In this document: one piece after another, positions 9,319 through 17,509 of the stretch
How positions within the stretch are numbered: the first letter of the stretch is position 1
Layout: each line of letters opens with the position of its first letter
Source: JAICQM01 sp963781555
GTDB taxonomy: Bacteria > Chloroflexota > Limnocylindria > QHBO01
NCBI GenBank assembly: GCA_963781555.1
Contig: CAWAGB010000006.1
Location: forward strand, 372,001 to 436,000
Length of the DNA: 64,000 bases
Direction of reading: 5' to 3'
The notes under the pieces: model-generated
What the model was told of the DNA's origin: nothing
Seen by the model: the letters and a program-made list of their open reading frames with translations, nothing else
The model's database searches: none
Translations under genes and position numbers: made by a program

Positions 9319-10275
9319 ATGTCGGGCTCACGCGCCGAGGCGACGCACGAGCGGGCACGGCGCCCGCGGGGCAGCTCCGCCGTGCAACCCACCGGCACCG
9401 AGCCGCCGCAGCCCTCGCGCGGCCGTGTGGTGATCATCACCGGTCTCTCGGGAGCGGGGAAGAGCCAGGCCGCGAAGCTCTTCGAGGACCTCGGCTACTA
9501 CTGCGTCGACAACATGCCGCCGGAGCTGCTCGACGGCTTCCTGGACCTGCGGACCGATGACGACCGCTACCGCAACGTCGCCCTGGTGCTCGATATCCGC
9601 GCCGGTGACCCGGCGCCGGCCATCCTGCGAGCGCGCGCCGCGCTCGATGGGCGCGGCGAGACCATGCAGGTCATCTACCTCGAGGCCTCCGACGCCAGCC
9701 TGGTGTCGCGCTTCAGCGAGACGCGCCATCGGCACCCGCTCCAGGAGCGGGGTGGGGTGCAGGGCGGGATCCGGGAGGAGCGCCGCCGCCTGGCGCGCGC
9801 CCGCGACCTGGCGGACGAGGTGCTCGACACCAGCGGCTTCTCCATCGGCCAGCTCAAGGAGCGCCTCTTCGCGCTGGTGCCGACCGAGGCGGCCGCCGGC
9901 GAGCTGCAGATCGACGTCATCACCTTCGGCTTCAAGTACGGCATCCCGCTGGACGCCGACCTCGTCTTCGACGTGCGCTTCCTCACCAACCCGTACTGGA
10001 TCCCTGACCTCAAGCCACTCTCGGGCCTGACCGATCCGGTCCGTGACTTCGTGCTCGCCCAGCCGGCGGCCGGCCGCTTCCTGGAGCTGGTGCAGGAGCT
10101 GCTCGAGCTGACCACGCCCGCATATCGGTCCGAGGGCAAGTCACGCCTCGCCGTCGCGCTGGGCTGCACCGGCGGCTACCACCGCTCGATCGCATTGGCC
10201 GAGGAGCTGGCGCGCCGTCTGCGTGGGACGGGCGAGGGGGCGGTCACCGTGTTCCACCGCGAGCTGGACCGATGA
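9319..10275 (+). CDS. rapZ: RNase adapter RapZ / UPF0042 nucleotide-binding protein
   Basis: RapZ-type proteins bind nucleotide and, in enterobacteria, control amino-sugar synthesis; in Gram-positives the homologue YvcJ sits with yvcK and whiA exactly as here. Seen: Walker A TGLSGAGKSQAAK, GYYCVDNMPPELL, and the C-terminal GCTGGYHRS signature. ATG 9319 is chosen over an in-frame ATG at 9277 because GGAGAGGGG sits at the right spacing before it. A Ser/Arg-rich tail of about 35 residues precedes the P-loop. The gene overlaps yvcK by 4 bases. Confidence 0.93.
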   Translation: MSGSRAEATHERARRPRGSSAVQPTGTEPPQPSRGRVVIITGLSGAGKSQAAKLFEDLGYYCVDNMPPELLDGFLDLRTDDDRYRNVALVLDIRAGDPAPAILRARAALDGRGETMQVIYLEASDASLVSRFSETRHRHPLQERGGVQGGIREERRRLARARDLADEVLDTSGFSIGQLKERLFALVPTEAAAGELQIDVITFGFKYGIPLDADLVFDVRFLTNPYWIPDLKPLSGLTDPVRDFVLAQPAAGRFLELVQELLELTTPAYRSEGKSRLAVALGCTGGYHRSIALAEELARRLRGTGEGAVTVFHRELDR

Positions 10276-11594
10276 GCCGGGTTCGTCTGCCACGCTGGCT
10301 GTACCCCGGTATGCACCTCAAGCGGTGGCTGCTGCTCGTCTTCGCCGGCATCGTCATCCTGGGCCTCGGCGGTGCCATCTTCCTGCTCAACGTGTATCGC
10401 GCCGGCGAGCTCGACGAGGTGCCGTTCTTCTACGTCATCACCGGCGCGTGGCTGGAGCGTCCCGTGCGCGCCGCCACGCTGGGCGTCATCGGCCTGACCC
10501 TGACCGGGGTCGGGGTGTGGGGCCTGATGCGCAGCGTCGTGTCGCCGTTCGTGCAGCGTGGCAACAGCGTCATGGAGGTCCTCTACACGAAGCGCTACCT
10601 GGCGCGCGGTCCGCGGATCGTGGCCATCGGTGGCGGGACCGGCCTGTCGACCCTGCTGCGCGGCCTGAAGGCGTACAGCGCCAACATCACCGCCGTGGTG
10701 GCGGTGGCCGACGACGGGGGATCCAGCGGCCGCCTGCGCGCCCAGTTGGGGATCGCGCCGCCCGGCGACATTCGCAACTGCATCGCCGCCCTTGCCGACG
10801 CCGAACCGCTCATGACCCAGCTCATGCAGTACCGCTTCCCGGCGGGATCCGGACTCGACGACCATGCCTTTGGGAACCTGTTCATCGCCGCCATGACCGC
10901 CGTGACCGGTGACTTCGAGGAGGCGGTCCGCGAGTCGAACCGGGTCCTCGCCGTGCGCGGCCAGGTGTTGCCGGCCACCAGCGTCCCGCTCAACCTGTCG
11001 GCGCGCCTGGCGAGCGGCCGCCACGTGGATGGGCAGGTCGCCATCGCGCAGGCCGGGGAGCCGATCGAGCACGTGTTCATCGAGCCGTCGGACGTGCGTG
11101 CCAACCCTGAGGCGATCGAGCGCATCCTGGAGGCGGACATGATCGTCGTGGGTCCGGGGAGCCTCTTCTCGAGCGTGCTGCCGAACCTGTTGATCAGCGA
11201 CATCCGCGACGCGATCGCGGCTGCTCCGGGACTGCGCGTGTACGTGTGCAACGTGGCCACCCAGCCCGGCGAGACGAGCAGCTTCACCGCCGCCGGCCAC
11301 CTTGAGGCGCTCTTCGAGCACGTCGGCGACGAGCTGATCGACTACGTGCTGCTCAACCACTCGCGCGCGGCTCGGGCACCCAGCGGCTGGCAGGGTCAGC
11401 CGGTGGAGGTCGACGTGCGACGCCTCGAGGAGCTGCCGGTGATCACCGTCGAGGAGAACCTCGTCGACCCGGCCAACGCCCACCGCCACGACCCTGCCAA
11501 GCTGGCCGCCGCCCTCATGCGGCTGCAGCAGGAGGATCGCGTCGACCGGCCGCGCCAGCGACGCATCCAGCGCCCGACCGCCAACGTCTCGTGA
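10272..11594 (+). CDS. yvcK: Gluconeogenesis factor YvcK / CofD-like protein
   Basis: Member of the CofD/YvcK fold that binds UDP-sugars and is needed for growth on gluconeogenic carbon and for cell shape in Bacillus. Seen: two N-terminal membrane segments (about residues 17-40 and 68-92), then GGGTGLSTLLRGLK, VADDGGSSGRLR, PPGDIRNCI and GPGSLFSSVLPNLL, all family hallmarks. The membrane anchor is extra relative to Bacillus YvcK. Start ATG lies inside GGACCGATG at the end of rapZ. whiA follows after 10 bases. Confidence 0.93.
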   Translation: MSRVRLPRWLYPGMHLKRWLLLVFAGIVILGLGGAIFLLNVYRAGELDEVPFFYVITGAWLERPVRAATLGVIGLTLTGVGVWGLMRSVVSPFVQRGNSVMEVLYTKRYLARGPRIVAIGGGTGLSTLLRGLKAYSANITAVVAVADDGGSSGRLRAQLGIAPPGDIRNCIAALADAEPLMTQLMQYRFPAGSGLDDHAFGNLFIAAMTAVTGDFEEAVRESNRVLAVRGQVLPATSVPLNLSARLASGRHVDGQVAIAQAGEPIEHVFIEPSDVRANPEAIERILEADMIVVGPGSLFSSVLPNLLISDIRDAIAAAPGLRVYVCNVATQPGETSSFTAAGHLEALFEHVGDELIDYVLLNHSRAARAPSGWQGQPVEVDVRRLEELPVITVEENLVDPANAHRHDPAKLAAALMRLQQEDRVDRPRQRRIQRPTANVS

Positions 11595-11604
11595 CCCGCG
11601 GCGC

Positions 11605-12450
11605 ATGGTGATCGCCTCCGAGGTGAAGGGGGAGCTGGCGCGCATCCAGCCGGCGCGCGACCATTGCCAGCGCGCGGAGCTGGCCGGCCTGCTGGCGGGG
11701 GACCGGATGGCCGGTGGGGTATCGACCCTCGACCACGCGACAGCGCGCGTCGCGCTCCAGCTGGCCGCGCTCCTCGGTATCAGCGCCGCGGCCCCGCGCC
11801 GCGCGGCGGGACCGACGGCCGAGCCGCACGCCCGCCATCACCTGCGCGTCGTCATGGACCGCGCCGCGATCCGCGGCTGGAGCTGGACCGATGCCGCCGC
11901 CTGCGACCGGCGGGCATGGCTCCGGGGCATGCTGCTGGGCTCGGCCTCGATCTCCTTTGCGCGCGGCGGGCCGCATTTCGAGTGGGTCTTCCGCAGCCGA
12001 TCGCGCGCCGCCGAGCTTCGTCGGCGCCTGGTCGCCTCCGAGGTGCGCGCTGCGATGCTGGAACGGCGCGCTCGCCACGTCGTGTACGTCAAGGGCAACG
12101 AGGAGGTGGCCACCCTGTTGCGCCTCACCGGCGCCAACCGGGCGTTGCTTGACTTCGAGACGTCCCGCGTCGGCCACGAGGTCCAGAACCGCCTCAACCG
12201 GGTCATCAATGCCGAGGCCGCCAATCTGCGGCGCACCGTGCGTGCCGCGGAGCGCCAGCTGTCCGCCATCCGCGACCTCGAGTCGCGCGGACTGTACGCT
12301 GACCTCCCGCTCGCCCTGCGCGAGGCGGCAGACCATCGGCGCCTCAATCCGGACGCCGACCTCGATACTCTTGCCAGCAGCCTGGGCGTGAGCCGCTCGG
12401 CCATGAATCACCGACTCCGCCGCCTGGTGGAGCTTGCAGCCGAGGATTGA
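11605..12450 (+). CDS. whiA: Sporulation-type transcription regulator WhiA
   Basis: WhiA combines a LAGLIDADG-like N-terminal fold with a C-terminal helix-turn-helix. In Streptomyces it controls septation genes; in Bacillus it affects division and segregation. Seen: ELAGLLAGDRM, WLRGMLLGSASIS (second homing-endonuclease-like repeat), RVINAEAANLRRTV and the HTH LDTLASSLGVSRSAMNHRLRRL. 281 residues is slightly short because the first repeat is compact. Its place after rapZ and yvcK is the classical arrangement. Confidence 0.92.
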   Translation: MVIASEVKGELARIQPARDHCQRAELAGLLAGDRMAGGVSTLDHATARVALQLAALLGISAAAPRRAAGPTAEPHARHHLRVVMDRAAIRGWSWTDAAACDRRAWLRGMLLGSASISFARGGPHFEWVFRSRSRAAELRRRLVASEVRAAMLERRARHVVYVKGNEEVATLLRLTGANRALLDFETSRVGHEVQNRLNRVINAEAANLRRTVRAAERQLSAIRDLESRGLYADLPLALREAADHRRLNPDADLDTLASSLGVSRSAMNHRLRRLVELAAED

Positions 12451-12459
12451 CCTGGACCG

Positions 12460-13225
12460 ATGCGTCGACCGCTGATCGCCGGCAACTGGAAGATGAACCC
12501 GCCCACGCAGGCGGAGGCGTACGGCCTCGCGCGTGCCGTGGCCGGCGCGCTCGAGCCGCTGCCCGGAGTGGACGCCGTCGTGTGCCCCCCGGCGATCTGG
12601 CTGACTGCCGTGTCGCAGGCTGTCATCGGCTCGCGCCTCGAGGTCGGCGCGCAGACCATGCACGCCGACGAGCGCGGCGCGTTCACCGGCGAGACGAGCC
12701 CCCTCATGCTGCTCGAGCTGGCGACGTACGTGATCCTCGGCCACTCCGAGCGCCGCCAGTACGATGGCGAGACGGACGAGGCGCGTGGCGCGCAAGGTCG
12801 CCAGCGCGGTGGCGCATGGGCTGCGACCGATAGCGGCCATCGGCGAGCGGCTCGACGAGCGGCGCGCCGGACGGACCGAGGCGGTCATCGATCGCCAGCT
12901 GCGAGCCGCGCTGTCGGGACTCGCCGGAATCGAGGGCAGCGGGCTGGTGATCGCGTATGAGCCGGTCTGGGCGATCGGTACCGGGGAGGCCGCGGCGCCC
13001 GCCGACGCGCAGGCCGTGGCGTCGCAGATTCGAGCCATCCTCAGCGAGCGCTTCGGCCGAGACGCCGACGACGTCCCGATCCAGTACGGCGGTAGCGTGA
13101 CCGGCGAGAACGCGGCCGACTTCTTCGCCCAGCCGGACGTGGACGGCGCGCTGGTCGGCGGCGCCTCGCTCAAGCCGGAGCAGTTCGCGGCCATCCTGGC
13201 GGCCGCGGACGCGTCGGCGGGGTGA
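12460..13225 (+). CDS. tpiA: Triosephosphate isomerase (frameshifted)
   Basis: Interconverts dihydroxyacetone phosphate and glyceraldehyde 3-phosphate. Catalytic Lys in GNWKMN, His in GHSERRQY and Glu in AYEPVWAIGTG are all present, as is the phosphate-binding YGGSV. An extra G at 12780-12781 breaks the frame between GETDE and VARKV; without it the protein has about 254 residues. The start codon is part of GGACCGATG, 9 bases after whiA. The downstream gpmI start overlaps the stop, making a small glycolytic unit. Confidence 0.93.
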
Positions 13226-14775
13226 GCGGCCAGCGGCCCGTCGTGCTGGTGGTGCTCGACGGATTCGGCATCGGGCGAGGATCCGGAGCGCAACGCGCTG
13301 ATGAGCGCCGACCTGCCGACCTGGCACCGCCTCCTCGGGGAGTGGCCGCACTGCCGCCTGGAGGCATCCGGCGCCGCTGTCGGGCTTCCCGACGGTCAGA
13401 TGGGCAACAGCGAGGTGGGCCATCTCAACCTGGGCGCCGGGTTCCGCGTGCTCCAGGACCTGCCGCGCATCAGCGCAGCCATCGCGGATGGTTCGTTCTT
13501 CGACAACGCGGCACTCACCGCGGCCGCGACGGCAGCCGGCAAGCGCGGTTCGCGCCTGCACCTCATGGGCCTCGTCGGCCCGGGCGGCGTCCACGCGGTG
13601 GACGAGCACATCGTGGCCACCGTCGACCTCGCGGCGCGGCGCGGCCTGCCCCGGAGCGGGTGGTCTTCCACGCCTTCACCGACGGCCGCGACACGCCACC
13701 GCGCTCCGCGGACCGCTACCTGCCGGCGCTGGAGGCGGAGTTCGCTGGCCGCGCCACGATCGCCACGGTGAGCGGCCGCTTCTATGCCATGGACCGCGAC
13801 AACCGCTGGGAGCGCACGCAGCGGGCGTACGACGCGATCGTGCACGCCAGTGGTCCGAGCGTGGCCACCGCGACCGAGGCGCTGGCCGCCGCCTACGGGC
13901 GTGACGAGAGCGACGAGTTCGTGACGCCCACCGTCCTGGCCGGCCACCGCGCGGCGGAAGCCGGCGACCAGTTCGTGCACCTCAACTTCCGCGCGGATCG
14001 GGCACGCCAGGTGTCGCGAGCGCTCGCCGTGGCGGAGTTCGACGCGTTCGAACGCCGCGCCACTCCCTTCGCGCTCACCACCCTCACCGAGTACCAGGCA
14101 GGGGACGAGCTGCCCGCGCGGGTGGCATTCCCCCCGCTCGCGATCGACTCGCTGGCCGCCGAGCTCGGCCGCCGCGGGATGCATCAGCTGCACATCGCCG
14201 AGACGGAGAAGTACGCCCACGTGACCTACTTCTTCAATGGCGGCGTCGAGGATCCGCAGCCCAATGAGCGTCGGATCCTGGTGCCATCCAACCGGGAAGT
14301 GGCTACCTATGACCAGGCCCCGGAGATGAGCGCGCGGGCGATCACCGAGGCGCTGACCGGTGCCGTCCGAGCCGGCAACTACGACTTCATTGTCACGAAC
14401 TACGCGAACCCGGACATGGTGGGTCACACCGGCGTGTGGGACGCTGCGATCCGCGCCGTCGAGGTCGTTGACTGGTGCCTCTCCGACGTGGTGCGCGCGG
14501 TGCTCGCGGCGGACGGGGCGCTGATCATCACCGCGGATCACGGCAACGTCGAGCAGATGCGCGACGAGGCGGGAATGCCGCAGACCAAGCACACCACCGC
14601 GCCGGTGCCCTGCGTCCTCGTGAGCAAGGCGCACCGCGGGGTTCGGCTGCGTGACGGGATCCTGGCCGACGTGGCGCCGACGCTGTGCGAGCTGCTGGGC
14701 ATCCCGCCCGGTCCGGAGATGACCGGTCGCTCCCTGATAGAGCCGCCCACGGCGAGGGACGGATCGGTCTGCTAG
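13222..14775 (+). CDS. gpmI: Cofactor-independent phosphoglycerate mutase (two compensating indels)
   Basis: Converts 3- to 2-phosphoglycerate using two Mn ions. Seen: LVVLDGFGIG at the N-terminus, phospho-Ser motif QMGNSEVGHLNLGAG, FTDGRDTPP, NFRADRARQ and the metal motif TADHGNVEQM. An insertion near 13275 and a deletion in the C4 run at 13649-13652 throw residues about 20-143 into another frame; correcting both gives 517 residues and restores ERNALMSADLPTW and LPPERVVFHAF. GTG start overlaps the tpiA stop. Confidence 0.93.
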   Translation: MSGQRPVVLVVLDGFGIGRGSGAQRADERRPADLAPPPRGVAALPPGGIRRRCRASRRSDGQQRGGPSQPGRRVPRAPGPAAHQRSHRGWFVLRQRGTHRGRDGSRQARFAPAPHGPRRPGRRPRGGRAHRGHRRPRGAARPAPERVVFHAFTDGRDTPPRSADRYLPALEAEFAGRATIATVSGRFYAMDRDNRWERTQRAYDAIVHASGPSVATATEALAAAYGRDESDEFVTPTVLAGHRAAEAGDQFVHLNFRADRARQVSRALAVAEFDAFERRATPFALTTLTEYQAGDELPARVAFPPLAIDSLAAELGRRGMHQLHIAETEKYAHVTYFFNGGVEDPQPNERRILVPSNREVATYDQAPEMSARAITEALTGAVRAGNYDFIVTNYANPDMVGHTGVWDAAIRAVEVVDWCLSDVVRAVLAADGALIITADHGNVEQMRDEAGMPQTKHTTAPVPCVLVSKAHRGVRLRDGILADVAPTLCELLGIPPGPEMTGRSLIEPPTARDGSVC

Positions 14776-14788
14776 ACTCCGGCCCGCC

Positions 14789-15013
14789 ATGACTCCACTG
14801 ATCCTTGCCCAGATGATCCTCGGCGGGGCGCTCATCGCGTCGATCCTGCTGCAGCAGCGCGGGACCGGCCTCGGTGGTGCCTTCGGCGGGGAAGTTACCG
14901 CTTACCGCAGCCGTCGCGGGATCGAGCGTACGCTCTTCCGCCTCACGATCGTGCTGGCGGTCCTGTTCGTCCTCTTCAGCCTGCTCAACCTCGTCGACTT
15001 CACCGCCGCCTAG
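14789..15013 (+). CDS. secG: Preprotein translocase subunit SecG
   Basis: Small non-essential subunit of the SecYEG channel. 74 residues with two membrane helices separated by the conserved cytoplasmic loop containing QQRGTGLGGAFGG. The -10-like TAGACT (14773-14778) ends 10 bases before ATG, so the message would have almost no leader. It lies between gpmI and the tRNA-Leu genes, a common position for secG in monoderm bacteria. Confidence 0.92.
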   Translation: MTPLILAQMILGGALIASILLQQRGTGLGGAFGGEVTAYRSRRGIERTLFRLTIVLAVLFVLFSLLNLVDFTAA

Positions 15014-15087
15014 GCAGGTGGGTCGGCCGGGGAGGCTGTGCTAGAATCGGGCCCTCCTCGCTCCGGGTGATGACTCGGAGCAGTCGT

Positions 15088-15174
15088 GCCGAGGTGGCGG
15101 AATAGGCAGACGCGCTAGGTTCAGGACCTAGTGGCCGCAAGGTCGTGTGGGTTCAAGTCCCTCCCTCGGTACCA
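15088..15174 (+). tRNA. tRNA-Leu (anticodon CAG)
   Basis: Acceptor arms GCCGAGG/CCTCGGT pair (one G-U), anticodon stem CTAGG/CCTAG encloses loop TTCAGGA (CAG), a long class II variable arm follows, and the T loop is GGTTCAAGTCC. CCA is encoded. TAGAAT at 15042-15047 is a plausible promoter -10. Confidence 0.96.
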
Positions 15175-15179
15175 TCGAT

Positions 15180-15264
15180 GCCCAGGTGGCGGAATTGGTA
15201 TACGCGTACGTTTGAGGGGCGTATGAGGCAACTCATCCGGGTTCAAGTCCCGGCCTGGGCACCA
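15180..15264 (+). tRNA. tRNA-Leu (anticodon GAG)
   Basis: Acceptor GCCCAGG/CCTGGGC, anticodon stem TACGT/GCGTA with loop TTGAGGG (GAG), class II variable arm, T loop GGTTCAAGTCC, encoded CCA. Only 5 bases separate it from the upstream tRNA-Leu, so the two are surely one transcript. Confidence 0.96.
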
Positions 15265-15289
15265 CCTTCCTCCTGATTTCAGACCGATG

Positions 15290-15312
15290 ACGCCGCTCTT
15301 CCCGGGCGGCGT
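15290..15312 (+). terminator. Terminator after the tRNA-Leu pair
   Basis: Perfect 7-base stem ACGCCGC/GCGGCGT with a 9-base loop, followed by TTCT. It is well placed to end the secG/tRNA-Leu transcript. Confidence 0.6.
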
Positions 15313-15486
15313 TTCTGGTTGTCCGACCCGGCCCGGTTGCGTGTGCTGCACACAACGGCCACCGGCGACCCGTCCGATGGCCGCGCCGTGCGCCCTGTGC
15401 AACTGACGGGCAACGAGGCCGCTCTACCGGCTACCGCCTGGCCAATATGAGCAGTGGGCGCAAGGCGCGCGCATGTTGCCGCCGGA

Positions 15487-15594
15487 GCAACGTCCGGACG
15501 CGTGCGTCCCGACGGATCGCCGGCCGTTGCGGAGCTCAGGCAACGGCCGGCCAGCGAGCCCCGCCTGTGGCCCGTGTTCCGGTCCGGACGTTGC
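15487..15594. repeat. Nested perfect inverted repeats in the spacer
   Basis: Outer arms of 12 bases, GCAACGTCCGGA (15487-15498) and TCCGGACGTTGC (15583-15594), enclose an inner 11-base perfect hairpin, CCGGCCGTTGC (15520-15530) and GCAACGGCCGG (15540-15550). GCAAC/GTTGC boxes recur elsewhere in the 15313-15608 spacer, which otherwise holds no recognisable gene. No U-tract follows either hairpin. It could be a protein-binding or attachment site, or a structured RNA. Confidence 0.55.
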
Positions 15595-15608
15595 GCCCAC
15601 GGCAACGG

Positions 15609-15875
15609 TCAGTCCTGAAGGGCAACCGCCTCCGCAGTTTCGAGCACCGCCTGGATCTCCCGAACCAGGGCCCGTGCCGACGTCGCGTTGAGCTCGATCG
15701 CGACGCGCCGTTGCGCGCCCGACCGCTCGTCCACGAGGTCGATGTTCAGGGTGTGCTCGTCCGGCGCATGAAATGGGTGGTCGTAGTAGACGGTCGCGGT
15801 GTCCACGCTGAACCAGCCCTGCGGACCCTTGGCGCTGCCGGCGACCGCCGTACGGCGGGTGACGATCGTGCACAT
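15609..15875 (-). CDS. DUF6295-like small protein
   Basis: 88 residues beginning MCTIVTRRTAVAGSAKG, with VYYDHPFHAPDEHTLNIDL and a C-terminal helix LVREIQAVLETAE. From memory this matches the DUF6295 family, usually encoded beside a dienelactone hydrolase as here (3 bases downstream of it). No signal peptide or membrane segment. Function is unknown; the conserved DHPFHAP might bind a metal or ligand, which is speculation. Confidence 0.7.
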   Translation of the reverse strand: MCTIVTRRTAVAGSAKGPQGWFSVDTATVYYDHPFHAPDEHTLNIDLVDERSGAQRRVAIELNATSARALVREIQAVLETAEAVALQD

Positions 15876-15878
15876 CGG

Positions 15879-16640
15879 TCAGGCTCCCGGCGCGCCGAGG
15901 TGGCGCTCCAGGAACGTGAACACGCGCTGCCAGCCGTCCAGCGCCGCCTCGCCGCGATAGGCCTGCGGGCGCTCCCAGTTGAAGAAGGCATGGCCGGCGC
16001 CGTCATACCGATGGAACTCGTGCGCCTTGCCGTGCGAGCGCAGTGCGGCCTCGGTGGCGTCCACCTGGGCCGGGGTGGGGGAGCGGTCGTCGTTGCCGAA
16101 CAGGCCGAGCAGTGGCGCCGCCATGCGCTCGGTATAGTCGATCGGCGCGACCGGATGCATCTCGTCGAGGCTCGTCGGATCGTCGACCACCACGCCGCCG
16201 CCCCAGCAGTCGACCGCGGCGTCGAGGCCGGGCACGAGGCAGGCGGCGAGGTAGGCTTGCCGTCCGCCGGAGCAGAAGCCGATGGCTCCCACCTTCCCGC
16301 TCGCTCCGGACTGTGCACGCAGCCACGCGGCGGCACCCGCGATGTCGCCCATCACCTGCTCGTCGGACACGCCACCGGCGGCCCGCGCCCGCGCGGCGAC
16401 GTCGTCCGGGTCGCCGGGGCCGGATCGGGCATAGAGGTGCGGGCTGAGCGCCGCGTATCCGTGATGCGCGAAGCGTCGCGTCACCTCCAGCGACCACTCG
16501 TCCCAGCCGGGCATGTGGTGGATCACCACTACCCCTGGGATCGGCCCGTCGGCCGTGGGGCGGGCGCTGTACGCCTCGATCTCGTCACCGCCGTGGCCGG
16601 TGACGGTCACCAGCTCGCAGGTCATCCCGCGGTACGTCAA
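15879..16640 (-). CDS. Dienelactone hydrolase family protein
   Basis: Alpha/beta hydrolase of 253 residues. The nucleophile elbow is GFCSGG (Cys nucleophile, as in dienelactone hydrolases). The acid is probably the Asp in FGNDDRSPTPAQV and the His is in GAGHAFFNW. N-terminal VVIHHMPGWDEW gives the oxyanion region. These enzymes open lactone rings in aromatic degradation or act on other small esters; substrate cannot be assigned. It is transcribed against the chromosome trend together with the small gene downstream. Confidence 0.88.
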   Translation of the reverse strand: MTYRGMTCELVTVTGHGGDEIEAYSARPTADGPIPGVVVIHHMPGWDEWSLEVTRRFAHHGYAALSPHLYARSGPGDPDDVAARARAAGGVSDEQVMGDIAGAAAWLRAQSGASGKVGAIGFCSGGRQAYLAACLVPGLDAAVDCWGGGVVVDDPTSLDEMHPVAPIDYTERMAAPLLGLFGNDDRSPTPAQVDATEAALRSHGKAHEFHRYDGAGHAFFNWERPQAYRGEAALDGWQRVFTFLERHLGAPGA

Positions 16641-16700
16641 GGGTCGCCTCCTTGCGATATCGATCCGTCCGTGACGCCGTGCTACGCTCGACCGCAGATC

Positions 16701-16777
16701 GGGCGGTTAGCTCAGCTGGTCAGAGCACCTCGTTTACACCGAGGGGGTCGGGGGTTCGAGTCCCTCACCGCCCACCA
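16701..16777 (+). tRNA. tRNA-Val (anticodon TAC)
   Basis: Acceptor GGGCGGT/ACCGCCC, D arm AGCTCAGCTGGTCAGAGC, anticodon stem CCTCG/CGAGG with loop TTTACAC (TAC), T loop GGTTCGAGTCC, encoded CCA. Confidence 0.97.
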
Positions 16778-16902
16778 TCGTCGCAAACACGATCGTTCGG
16801 CGTCACGGACACCCTGCGGACCTGGGTGCGTGGTGCTGTTACGATGCGGGCACGAGGCGCGGCACCTGCCGCCGGCCGCATACGGAGGGCGCCTGAGCAC
16901 CC

Positions 16903-17478
16903 ATGGACCCCATCTGGATCGTCCTGATCGTCGTCGCGGTCATCGCGGTCTTCCTGATCTTCACCTACAACGGCCTTGTCCGCCTGCGGAACATGGTCGA
17001 CGAGGCCTGGAACCAGATCAGCGTGCAGCTGAAGCGCCGCCACGACCTGATCCCGAACCTCGTCAACGCCGTGAAGGGCTACATGGACTTCGAGCAGGAG
17101 ACCCTGACGAAGGTCATCGAGGCTCGCAACCAGGCCGTCAGCGCCCAGCAGGCCGGACCCGCCAACGCGGGACAGGCCGCCGCCGCTGAAGGCATCCTGA
17201 CGGGCGCCCTGCGACAGCTGTTCGCGCTGGTCGAGAACTACCCCGATCTGAAGGCCAACCAGAACGTCATGCAGCTCCAGGAGGAGCTGACCACGACGGA
17301 GAACCAGATCGGCTTCTCCCGCCAGCACTACAACAGCACGGTCCGCGAGTTCAACACCAGCATCCAGACGTTCCCCAACGTCCTGATCGCCGGCATGTTC
17401 GGCTTCCGCGAGCGCGACTACTTCCAGATCGAGGAGGCCGACACGGCCGTCCCCGAGGTGAACCTGCGCACCAGCTGA
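16903..17478 (+). CDS. lemA: LemA family protein
   Basis: 191 residues with an N-terminal membrane helix (residues about 4-24) and the LemA core YNGLVRLRNMVDEAWNQI, RRHDLIPNLVNAVKGY and FNTSIQTFPN. LemA proteins are membrane-anchored helical bundles of unknown biochemical role, often paired with the HtpX protease as here. A Shine-Dalgarno-like GGAGGG precedes the ATG. TACGAT at 16840-16845 is a weak -10. Confidence 0.93.
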   Translation: MDPIWIVLIVVAVIAVFLIFTYNGLVRLRNMVDEAWNQISVQLKRRHDLIPNLVNAVKGYMDFEQETLTKVIEARNQAVSAQQAGPANAGQAAAAEGILTGALRQLFALVENYPDLKANQNVMQLQEELTTTENQIGFSRQHYNSTVREFNTSIQTFPNVLIAGMFGFRERDYFQIEEADTAVPEVNLRTS

Positions 17479-17509
17479 CGCGCGCGCAACGCATCGGCCC
17501 ACCAGACCG

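Noticed and set aside
15400..15460. Minus-strand sequence resembling a tRNA D-arm (GGTAGAGCGG)
   Set aside because: No anticodon stem, T loop or matching acceptor arm could be formed, so it is not called a tRNA or pseudo-tRNA.
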